A stretch of 64,000 bases of DNA from Rhopalosiphum padi (Eukaryota > Arthropoda > Insecta > Hemiptera > Aphididae): contig NC_083599.1 of the NCBI RefSeq assembly GCF_020882245.1, positions 12,888,931-12,952,930 on the forward strand, given 5' to 3'. Below the pieces are notes generated by a model that saw nothing but the letters and a program-made list of their open reading frames with translations, had not been told where the DNA came from and searched no databases. Positions 11,872 through 23,100 of the stretch are shown in pieces (the first letter of the stretch is position 1; every line of letters begins with the position of its first letter). The position numbers and the translations under genes are program-made.

Positions 11872-12317
11872 TTAAGAGTACGTCACACCCGCATGTGTTG
11901 TCTCCGTCTTACACACGTACGATATAGGTAAAATTCGTTTACGCAGTCTGAGTATGACTTGCTCAATTTTGATTCTAGATTAAATATACCTATTATAAAA
12001 TTAAAAGATGAAAATATTTCGGAGGACAAGACGATGAGTTTTTTCCATTATGTCTAATGTAACGTTCATTATAACCGTTTAGAATTAGTTAAAATTTCAA
12101 AATGTTTAAATGACCTTTAACTTTTTTAAATTTTAATTTTCTAAAAAAAACTCATCGTCTCACCCTCCAAAATATTGTCATATTTTAATTTTATATTAGG
12201 TATATTTACTCTAACCCCAAAATTGAGCGAGTTATACTCAGACTGCGTAAACGCGTTTTGCCTATGCCGTACGTGTGTAAGACGGAGACGACACATGCAG
12301 GTGCGACGTCCTCTCAA
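11872..12317. mobile_element. Fold-back MITE of the TTAA / GAGGACG family
   Basis: The left arm begins TTAA at 11872 and contains cacccgcatgtgttgtctcc. The right arm ends near 12317 with the inverted counterpart, its outer TTAA mutated to TCAA. The arms (about 11876-12040 and 12150-12310) are inverted copies that meet around a short loop. The TTAA flank and end sequence match the cleaner copy at 13442-13872, so these are one family. TTAA target sites are typical of piggyBac-like elements, but the end sequence does not let me assign a superfamily. Confidence 0.7.
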
Positions 12318-13441
12318 TGTTCTAAGCAAAACGGAAAAAAAGTAGGCAAGTAGGTAACAATTAACCGGTGACCGGTCTGCTGTACAAAGTAGTCGTCGGG
12401 TGTACACTGCAGTCATCGACTTACTTATTGTAATAGTGTAATGGATATAGATGTATTAAACTGAATTCAACAAATAATTGCATACATAAATGATTCTGAG
12501 CGGAGATGGTTTGTCAGACTACATTATTACTAATTATACATAATATCTACAAAATAATTTGTACGTTTTCATGATTTTGACAAATTTTGTTAATACATTA
12601 ACTTAAAACACTTATTTTATAATTATTATTACTCAATATTATTATAAATATTAATTTAAGTAAAAGTAGAATATTTTATGACCAATACAAATACAATCAA
12701 TATTTTTAAAATTATAACTGAATAACAAAAATTGGTCAAGTTAACATACATTTTTTTTTAAATTTCTAGTAAATAACATTAAGAAATTATCTTGTATCAA
12801 ACTTTCAAATTTAGGTACTTACACTTTAAGATATTATTTATTTTAAACTAGAAAACAATTTGAAAATGTTCGTATTTTTTATGATTTTCGTTAAAATTTT
12901 AACTACATAGGTAGGTACTTGTAAAAATAAGTTATGACTATATATTTTGGTTATTTATTAAGTATTGAAGTGTGGTAAGAGAAACTATAATGAGACACTT
13001 GCATTAAATTATCAATGGTTTTTAATTTTTTATCCAAAAATTAGTTGATATCTAATAAAATAAAACAACATATTTCATATACTTATTAATTTAGGGTTAG
13101 GATGTTTATGATTTTGCTTATTTCTTTTAGGTTGTCTAATAGCTTCCATTCTTCTATGGAAATGTATTCCATGATATCTATATTCAAAATATCAAAATTT
13201 TATTTTGCATATAATTACATATTTTACCATTTTTAAATTATTTGAAAGTACACAATAGCACAATTTGTGCTTTTTTCTGTTTTTAAACGCATATTTAATG
13301 GTTTTCGATGCAAAATGCTGAAAAATACCGTAATTTTTTTATTTTATTATAATAATCAGTTATAACTGAATCTGATATAAGTTTGATTATCTCTTTTTTA
13401 CAAAATATTTTACAAACAATCGCTTATTTATTGTTGAGAAT
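12318..13441. other. AT-rich sequence between MITEs
   Basis: No gene is visible. At about 12491 there is gattctgagcggagatgg. A similar string occurs at 27868 and, inverted and more diverged, near 16440-16462, so a small dispersed repeat end is likely here. Confidence 0.4.
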
Positions 13442-13872
13442 TTAAGAGGACGCCATACCCGCATTTGTTGTCTCTGTCTTACTAACGTACATCATAACAA
13501 ATTTTCGTTCAGTAGAATGCATTTTGTGACGTTAGCTTTAATATTACAGTAAATTTACCTATTATAAAATTTAAAGGTAAAAATATTATCTAGACAATGA
13601 CATATGCTTTTAATGATATTATCATTTTAAAGTGAGTTATAAACATTTTAAAGTTGTTATATTTTACATAGCTTTAACTCACATTAAAATAATAATATCA
13701 TTAAAAGCATATGTCATTGTCTAGATAATATTCTTACCTTTAAATTTTATAATAGGTAAATTTACTCTAATATTAAAGCTAACGTCACAAAATGCATTCT
13801 ACTGAACGAAAATTTGTTATGATGTACGTTAGTAAGACAGAGACAACACATGCGGGTATGGCATCCTTTTAA
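13442..13872. mobile_element. Fold-back MITE with near-perfect arms and TTAA flanks
   Basis: TTAA at 13442-13445 and 13869-13872 bound the element. The left arm starts gaggacgccatacccgcat, and the right arm is its inverted copy. I count about seven differences over roughly 195 bases per arm, separated by a loop of some 40 bases. Such high identity suggests recent insertion or gene conversion between arms. Transcription across it would give a long hairpin RNA. Partial relatives occur at 11872, 28537, 48635, 55902, 56947 and 60905-61271. Confidence 0.85.
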
Positions 13873-14288
13873 TATGATTATAGGTTATACGCAGTAAAGG
13901 CACCTACTTAAATATAATTTTCGATAACTCTCGTCAATTGTCAGTCAAAACTTATTGTATATAAATGTATACATATTCATACAATTTTTAGTGCATAAAC
14001 ATCTTAACCTCTACGTATTATTAATGTAGTTTCTTAAGATTTTAGTACTTCGACATTATTAAACTTTCTAATCCTAATTTTTAATCGATCACTTAATCAA
14101 CAATTTCAAACTACATAATATATCAAACCTATTTTTTTTATATTAGTTGGAACTTCAATTTATCTGTAATTAATACACATAATAGACACCTATCGATTTG
14201 CTTGGTTACTTTGTTATAAATTATAATATTCAATAAAAATATTTCTTATCTATATGACCATATACGTAGGTATGTATTATACAATAGA

Positions 14289-14819
14289 CAGTGGTGTATT
14301 GCTAAAAATATTCGTGGGTATACGCCTTCTAGATCTTAGGTGTCAATGATATACCTATAACATTGAATTAAAAAAAATTTTTTCTCGCTTCGCTCGAATT
14401 AACTAACAATCTTTATTCTAATTATCACTACCTATCACTTTGACCAAAGATTAACTTAAAAAAAATAGTACAGTCTAAGAGATTACAATGGTTACTAACT
14501 ACCAATAACTTAGGGATTAGTGCACTAATCATGATTGCTAGGGCCCGAAACTTGATGCATTTGCATCTTTTTTTTTAACGATTACATTCGAGGCTCGTCT
14601 TTACAGAAATTTAATTCATCGAATATAGAATTTAATAGTACAGTTTTTATTTTGTATTTTTAGTGCATTTTATTCATTTTTGAAAATTCTAACAGGTATA
14701 CGGGGCTATACGGCCGTATACTCGCGTATCGTCGTTTATTTAGAAAGTATACGCTAAACAAAAAAATTGAGAAGTAAGTATACGCCGTATACCCCCGTAT
14801 ACCCTCCAATACACCACTG
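14289..14819. mobile_element. hAT-type MITE, 531 bp, with exact 8-bp duplication
   Basis: The terminal inverted repeats are cagtggtgtattg at 14289-14301 and its complement at 14807-14819. The flanks at 14281-14288 and 14820-14827 are both acaataga, an exact 8-bp target duplication as made by hAT transposases. The interior has no transposase. It contains a second end-like string, tagggcccg at 14539, resembling ends of the family at 54243, followed by gatgcatttgcat. Confidence 0.9.
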
Positions 14820-14827
14820 ACAATAGA

Positions 14828-16769
14828 ATAATATTGTTATTAGTAGGTAAAACATATATATCAGTATTCAGTCGACGTAGACATCATTAATTGTCATTAA
14901 ATTCTTATGAGCATATTATTATACATAGGTCACTTAGTCAATTACAAATATCGATAAGACCGCCGTTTTAGAAGTACCATATAGTACATATAGGACATTT
15001 TCTAAATGCACGCCGGTTAAATGTTAAATGAATAAATAGTAAATACATTTTATAATATATTCTTAATTTATCTACATAGCATTATAATAAAAGCAATTTT
15101 AGTATTTTACTTACGATTTATACATTTTATGTCATTAATAATATTATTTAGATGATAATAATGTATACTACGACTGTTGATTGTGTACAGACTACAGGTA
15201 CGATCTGAGTATCTGAATGATGTGCAAACTAGATGAATTTTCAAATTTTAATCATTTTTGTTAGTTATATGTTAATTTAGTAATAATTATTATTACAATG
15301 GCGATACGCAAACGCCGTAGGTCCGGAGCCGTCGTCACCGCCGCAGTAATGAGAGTATAGTGGTATGCATAAGCGGCGGATCGGGGCCCGGGGGACATGT
15401 TATATTTTACGAAATTATTTTCGTCGCATACAAAAAATCGACCTTAAAAATTTAAGTTCTTGAACATTTTTAGTTATAACGTTTAAGCCATCAAACCAAT
15501 CTACTTGCGAGCTCCTCTGTTCCCATCTGCACAATATTTCTGATCGATTAATACCTTATACGACTTTATATGTCCAGCCGTTTGACCTGTAAAGCTGGCC
15601 ATTGGATTACAACAAATTAGCACTGTTTTTCAATGATGCAACTCCGTTTCCCGTTACTACGCTATTTTTGTTATTATTGACTTAGTTTCACGCCACTACC
15701 ATCGCGCTGAATATGAACATTTTATTTCAATATACGCGAGTAAGATGTACTCGGTTAAACTTAGCATCTTTTATAATATTATTGAGTATTGTCATTATTG
15801 ACGTCTAAAACCTCTCATATTAATTCCATATTCCATATTTTATTCCCATTTTGTATTAATCTCTTACTGTTACACCGTATCAGATATACACCATGTTTTA
15901 ATTATTACTTACCTATAACAGTATATAACCCTTTTTGACATAATACTACCTAATTATTATTATTATTATTTTTATTTTAATAGTAACATATTGTGCAAAT
16001 ATGCAATAATTATTAGAGATATTAAACATTTATGAAAAATTCTGTAGATTGATACTAGAAACAATTAATATCTCAATCAACCTTTCAATATAATACTAAT
16101 TAACTAATAAAATAAATATAAACTATACACAGAAATAAATTGATCGAACTTATTTGAAAAGCCAAGCATTCCTACTTCGAAGAAAAAAAATAAAAATAAA
16201 TAAATAAATAGTCCTAAAAAAAAAATTGTTGTTTAAAATATTATATATTATATAAAATATTTAAATATATATAAATTTATTATGGTTTAGAATTGAAAAT
16301 TGAATACATCTCATAATTCTCATAAATTATTAAAATTGCAAAAAGTAATTCAATCTATTGTGTATTTATAGTTAAATAAATTAGTTTAGTAGTAACATGA
16401 TTAAATATTTACATATATAATATGCAATATTATGACAGATCGTCTTCGGTCAGAATCGTTTTTTCATAGGCTATGTTTAGAGACGGAACTTAGATTTTTT
16501 ATATACGTCCGGGGAAAATATTAAAATTACGCCTAAACATAGACCAAGACTGAAATATCTTTCCCTACAATTGTTTTTTAATAATATTGGAATTCAAATT
16601 ACAAAAATATACTACATACTTATTACTTATTGACTTTTAAAATATAAGAAAAAAATATTTGTATATATTAAATAATAAAGTATAAGTCATATGGAATAGT
16701 CTATCAGCTATCTTTATATTCAATAATCTATACTTCTATAATAGGTATATCGCGTACTTTAAATCAATG
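14828..16769. other. Intergenic sequence, no gene recognised
   Basis: A short GC-rich patch lies at about 15300-15395, and a (TTA)n microsatellite near 15954. At 16440-16462 there is an inverted, diverged match to the gattctgagcgg repeat seen at 12491 and 27868. No open frame with family features is present. Confidence 0.4.
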
Positions 16770-17274
16770 TCATTAATAGAATTTTGGTGCAGTTCAAAAG
16801 ATGAATAATGAATATCCTCAATTGTCACGAAAGGCCGTATTGGGACTTTTACCATTTGCAACCACTTATATGTGTGAAACGGGATTCTCCAACTATGTAT
16901 CGACAAAAACAAAATACCGCAACAGACTTGATGCCGAACCTAATATTATAATACAACTTTCATCAATAAAGCCCAATATTATAGGAATATTCGTAAAAAT
17001 AAAAAGCAATTTCACTCATCCCGTTAAAATTTATATTTAGTCTAATTAAAGTAATTATTATTAAAGTATTATTATACATAAATAAAATTATTATTATTCA
17101 GATTTTTATTTTAACGTGTTTTTTTGAATTAAATATACCTTTAACACAATATTATTATATGATTATAATTATTATTTGCAAAAAAGCTAAAAAGTTAAAA
17201 AAAAAAGTAGAGATTCCACGATAAAAGTGGACATCAAAAAGGGTTCCATAGATAACAAAGTTTAAGAAACGCTG
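16770..17274 (+). pseudogene. hAT transposase C-terminal fragment with the element's right end
   Basis: The frame at 16801-17040 reads NEYPQLSRKAVLGLLPFATT, then YMCETGFSNYVSTKTKYRNR, the C-terminal dimerisation segment of ZBED-type hAT transposases. Its natural upstream part, SLIEFWCSSKDE at 16770, lies in another frame, so there is a frameshift around 16800-16806. The coding part is only the tail of what is normally a protein of over 500 residues. Downstream, 17252-17274 (ataacaaagtttaagaaacgctg) reads inverted as cagcgtttcttaaac, the usual end of this hAT group. It is followed by ccatagat as a possible duplication. I found no matching left end. Confidence 0.75.
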
Positions 17275-17282
17275 CCATAGAT

Positions 17283-18314
17283 CACATCGTAAAAAACGGA
17301 CGGAACATGACGGATTCATGGGCATAATCATAGACCATAATATAATAAATAATAATATCATGTCTATGGCTTTTTACATGTAAATTCGGCAGTCGACGCT
17401 CATTGTTCGTTTTGCAATTACTCTGCATTTCTGCGATAGACTTCGACACAGCAATACCATTCAAAACGCGAAAATACTCAGGTATGGTTTTAATTACATT
17501 ATATAATCAACTTAAACAGTGAAACCTTTATAAATTGGACAGTGACGACTGACGAGATCTCAAAATAAATAAAGAACAATCGTAGTATAGTTACAAAGCG
17601 ATTTTTTCGATATATTTTTTTTTTTTTTTTGGAACATATATGTATTTCAACGGGTCAAGAACAACGGTGCAAAAATAGATTCGCGCGAATCATTATTTTG
17701 TATGTCATCCTTCCGAAGTAGTTATTTGCGATTTTACGTTTTTACGAATGCGCACAACACTGTATAGGTACTATTATTTATTGCCATCACGCGCAGCGTC
17801 TATAATCAATTTTTCAATTTATTTATTTTAGACTTTTGAACTATATATTAGTCAAAACAAATTTTGGCCGAATCCATTTTTTTATACGGTGTAGCAAAAA
17901 AACATGCAAATGCATTAAATTCACAGCCTTATAGTTATAAAACTTATACTGTTAACATAAATTTGAATAAATCATTAGTTTTGAAATTATGACATTAAAA
18001 TACAAATAATTTTTAACGTTTTTATTAATTGAATTAAACCGATACTTACTGAAAATATCGGGTAGACAAGTACATAAATTAAATCGTAATTAGCGTAATC
18101 CTCAACATTCTGTGTTTGTGTATATCTCTAGTATTCTCACGTTCAAATGGTTTTATTTAGGTTTCAAAGTAAAAAACAGTGCTAACAATTAAATATTAAG
18201 TATTATAGTGACTTCATGCGCCTACCACCTCCTGTCACCAGACTCAGTCCTCCGGACCTCGAATTGGTCCGGGGCTGAAACAGCAACCCTGTGGGGGGGA
18301 AGAGTATATCTAAG
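17283..18314. other. Intergenic sequence with one repeat end
   Basis: No gene is seen. At 17900-17930 the string catgcaaatgcattaaattc, followed by acagcc, is an inverted match of a string at 47684-47714, marking a dispersed repeat end. A GC-richer patch around 18218-18300 has no coding signal. Confidence 0.4.
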
Positions 18315-18997
18315 AATAGTAATCACCCCCTGTTTGCAGTAGCTAATATTCAATGTGCAGTAAAAAATTTAAATGTGCAGTATTTTTTTCGGATTTTATA
18401 CATTTTTATTTGACTAATATTCAATATTGATTATTGACAATTATTAAGTGGTAGAGCTCGGATGTTGTAGTACTAAAAAACTAGTAAAATTGATTGCAAC
18501 ATTACACTAAAAAATACCAAAAATTGCACATAAAATATTAAAAATTTCACTAAAAAATAACAGCGTTTTGTTAAAAATGTTTTAAATTTTCTGTTATAAT
18601 CTAAAATTTTACCAAAAATATAAATTTAAATAATTCAGTATTCTATAATTTCTATTCGAAGTAGCTGAAGAACAAATTATAACAATATAACGCATAATTG
18701 TAAAATACTAAATAGTCATATTTCACAAATTATTTTTGTGCTGTATTAAATACCTACCAATTTGAAATTATGTTTATTTTATATAACTATATAAGATAAC
18801 ATAGATGTTACGACGGTTGAGTGTCGAGTATATAATTATAAAATAGTTGTAGTTAAATAAGTAAATTCAATAAAATTGCAAAAATTGCATAAAAATCGCA
18901 CTTAAACCTTTTAGATTTTAATTTGTTAAAATACGTGTTTCGAAAACAAAAATCGAAAAAGCTACATAGTAGCTAAACTGCATGCATTCGTGTCATA
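18315..18997 (+). repeat. Composite dispersed repeat, inverted copy at 52.0-52.7 kb
   Basis: From about 18315 the sequence matches the reverse complement of 52700 down to 52016 with moderate divergence. Shared landmarks are tgtgcagta, ggattttata, cggatgttgtagtactaaaa, gtagctgaagaacaaattat, and the acggttgagtgtcgagtata block. Within it, 18452 onward starts tagagctcggatgttgtag and resembles the terminal repeat of the MULE-like MITE at 54243. The far end near 18997 is more eroded. The two genomic copies share both the inner element and its flank, so the larger unit was duplicated after the inner insertion. Confidence 0.7.
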
Positions 18998-20158
18998 AAT
19001 AATAATAAACTCGACTTAAGAATGTTTCGAGTTATATACCTCAAATATACATTATAAAGTAGGTATATCAAGAGCAATGACAAATCGAGTTATGAAGATT
19101 TTCAAATTATTATTATCGCGACACGATTGTATTTGCATACATTTTGTATAGTAAAAACAAACGAGTTTTTTGAGTGAAAACAAAATTGTATTTCTTTTTA
19201 ACAAAATTTCTATATTACAATTTTTTTTAAAAAACTGTCAAGTTTGGTCAAATATTGAAATATGTTTATTAAACACGAAGATTATCATATTCATATCTAA
19301 AATATAAGTAACTAGGAATACAATATTTAGATTACCTATGTAGTTAATTTTTATGGAAAATCCATAAACACGATTTAACATGGTCATAACATATCGCGTG
19401 GGGTTGTACACTGTAGTTTTTATAAACTAAATGGTTAATGGTAACGAATAACGATTGCTGTACTTTTTTAACACACTGTGTTGTGTGTCTGAAACGTCAT
19501 ATTATTATCAAGTCCGCTATTTCTGAATATCTGATATTTAACTGTTGAATATTTGATGAAATTAATTAATGTTTTTTGTAGTGAGTGGAGTTAATATTTT
19601 ATTGGAGTCAAAAGATATTTTATTACGCCTTGACGCCTTGCTATACCACACGTTTCGCCTTAGGCGAGTGCTTTTAACATGTGCAGAGATATGATATCTA
19701 ATTATGTACATTAGTACCTTATTAGTAATTCTGAATATTAGTAAATAATTGCGATCCACGGTCCACGATTCCACATTACACAATCCCGCACACACATTTC
19801 TATACATAGATTTCAGACTAAAATCGTTGTAATTTAATTTTTGTTATAAGTTATCAAACGGAAAATTATGTTGCCGCAACTTTTGATTTTGTAAAAATTT
19901 TTTTTTTTTTTTTTAATCATTCTCGTAGTCTTTGAAATAACAATTTTCCATAAAAAAGCTCTTAATCTAAATACATAAATAAACCGCGAACTGTGAATAA
20001 ATGCACTGATTAATATACCGGTATTTTAACTAATGCATAATTATTATTTATTGATAATAATTTTTTTTTTATTTTCTTATAGTTTTTATTATATTTTTTT
20101 TCAATGTTAGTTAAAACTTTTAGAAATTAAAACTATTATTTTATTAGAATAATTAAAA
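18998..20158. other. Sequence upstream of the Piwi gene
   Basis: AT-rich sequence with a T-run at about 19896-19914 and 20062-20071. No coding signal was seen. The Piwi promoter and 5' untranslated region should lie in the distal part, but I cannot place a transcription start from sequence alone. Confidence 0.4.
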
Positions 20159-23100
20159 ATGGAAAACAGATCTCGAGGCAGAGGTAGGCATTGTCCACAA
20201 CGACCAATGCTACCACAACCTCAACTTCAAGCATGTACATCGCAGCTAAGAGCCCCAAGACCACCAATACCACAACAACAATTTCAAGCATGTACATCGC
20301 AGCTAAGAGCCCCAAGACCACCAATACGTGGAAATTTAAGTGTTGATACAAGTCTTACTCATAATCAAAAGACAAAAGTAAAAATTCCATTAAAATTGCA
20401 TGATATTTACTTTTATTTATATGAAACTATTTTTTAAGGTGCAACAAGTTACAGATGAACTTAAAAAAATGTATACTGGTAATATAATTTAGCATGTATT
20501 AAATTAATATAGTCTAAATAGCATAGGTACTTATTATGTATTATAAATTCAAGTTCATATTGTTAATTTTGACGTAACATCAATTTAATTAAGAAGATAG
20601 GTACGTCAAAACAAATTTGTATGTAATAAATTACCTATACATTTTCTTACTCGTCTATTATTTTTGTAATATATTTATTTATAGGTACCTTATTTATCAA
20701 AATATTTTCTTTGTAGATGAACTAGAACTGGTAAAAAATGAAGACAATCAAAGCCAATTAAACAAAACTGAACACAAAAATAAACCAAGAATGCAATTTC
20801 ATAGCATAAAACAAGGTAAAGTATAATCTACGATGATATTATAATCAATTATATCTTATCAGGGCCACGTTTTTATGAAATTGTATATTTTTTCATTTTT
20901 ACATTTTTGTCAGAAATCTTTATGAATTGTAATAGTTTAAAGCTAATAACAACAATTTATTTAACATACATCTGTTTATTTAATGGTATTGCATACCTAT
21001 TTTTGATTATTTTAACAAAATTTAATATTTATTGTCTATTAAAGTGAAATTTAAAAAAATTACAATACCTAATTATTTAACATGTTATAGAAATCTGATA
21101 AAGTGATAAAGGTGTAATATAATATTTAGTTAAGTAAAAATATGAGTAATAGGTAATTTCAGTTGACTACAGACCTATTGTTTATTGGTTAACTAATATA
21201 AATGTTATAGTTTTTTCACTTTCTTGTTCATAAACTTGCTAAGCAATTTCGTATTAAAAAAATATATGTTCTATATTGAGTAACTAATTAAGCTGATATA
21301 TTTATTTTAAATTATTTATATATCTAATAAGGCAATAAATTAATAATTATTAAACAAATGATTTAATAGTGTACACTGTACAATTGTATGTTTGTTATTA
21401 TTTTATTAATGTTCACAAAACTTAACTTTTCCACAAATAACTTAGTGAGTATTCAAATTAATATTGAGTTTTATTTAAATTATAGTATGTAATAATACAC
21501 AACAATATAAAATTAGTGATAGCTTACACAATATGATTTTTAGATTAAGCAAAACAGCCAAAAAATATATAAAATAATAAAGTTAGGAACAAAATTGAAT
21601 GTTAAAGTATACAATTTGAGTATAGTTATTATTACCAAAATGTATGTAATGGTTAATTGATACTTAAAAAAATCATTACAAACTCCAGACCAGCACATTA
21701 AATTGCTGCCAAAATGTATTACTATCATTTTATTGATAATGTACTATTTGGTGGTGCCTACATACTTTTAATTTAGTGTTATATAAGTAAAATGTATAAC
21801 AATATTAATAAATTGTATATTAATAGCATTTATATTGTGAATAATATGTATTTGTATACTTTAGGAACTTCTGGACAACCAATAAAACTATTAGCAAATT
21901 ATTTTCCCATCATAACATACACAAATTGGTGCTTGTACCAATATCGAGTTGACTATAATCCTGAAGAAGATAGAATTAGTACTAAAAGAGGATTGTTAGC
22001 ACAACATCGAGAACTTTTAGGCGGATATCTATTTGATGGAACGATGTTATTTTCTGGAACGCGATTTGATCCACCAGTAAGTTTTTTTATAAAGTAAATG
22101 ACTTATTTTATATTTTATAATATATACATTTTATCAATAATTAATTGATTTATTTTTTTAATAATAACTTGTTATTCTGAGGATTGTATAAAAATTGATT
22201 TACATTTATAATAGCCACTAAATTAAAATAGCTCACTACTGTTTCATTAAATGTTTAGTGAATGCCTTGGTAACCCAACATTATAAAATGTTAAAAATTA
22301 ATTATAATATTTTGGTTTAGACTTTCGAACTTGCATCTACTTGTCGCTTGGATAATAAAATTGTAATAATTACAATAAAATTCACAAATGTAATAGAAAC
22401 TGGGGATTATGCTAATATTCAAGTTTTCAACTTGCTTTTGCGTAATTGTTTGAGGCATCTTAAACTAACAATGATTGGAAGGAACTTTTATGATCCAGAA
22501 GCCAAAGTAAAATTTTAATTCTATTATTATTTTATTCATTACTTGGCTGACTCTTTGTAATATGCTTTAAGATTGATATAGCTCAACACAAACTTCAACT
22601 TTGGCCGGGCTATGAAACAACCATTGGCAGGTATGAAGATAACATTTTATTATGTGCTGAAATATCTACTAAAGTCATGCGTCAAGAGACAGTATTAGAT
22701 TTTTTTAAACAGTGTGCTGCTGATAGAAACCGAAATAAGGATTGGATGGTAAATTTATTTTGATATATTTTGACCACTGATAATTAAATGATTGATATAT
22801 ATTATTTAGATACACTTTAAAAGTGTTGTTATTGGTACTACAGTAATGACTAAATACAACAACAAAACATATAAAATTGACGATATTGATGAAAATTCTG
22901 ATCCTAATTCTGAATTTAAAAAAAAAGATGAATCTAAAATGACTTACATACAATATTACAAAGAAGTACTATCTTAAATTAGTAATATTTAATATTTTAG
23001 GCTATTAGTTATTAGTATGTTGATAACTGTATTAGAAATGGAACATGAAAATTTGTGGTGGCAAGCAGCCAATGTTGATTTCCAAAAATAAGAGATCGAT

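Noticed and set aside
20136..20351. Minus-strand open frame over Piwi exon 1
   Set aside because: It is the shadow of the coding strand; the Val/Leu repeats mirror the duplicated Piwi tail.
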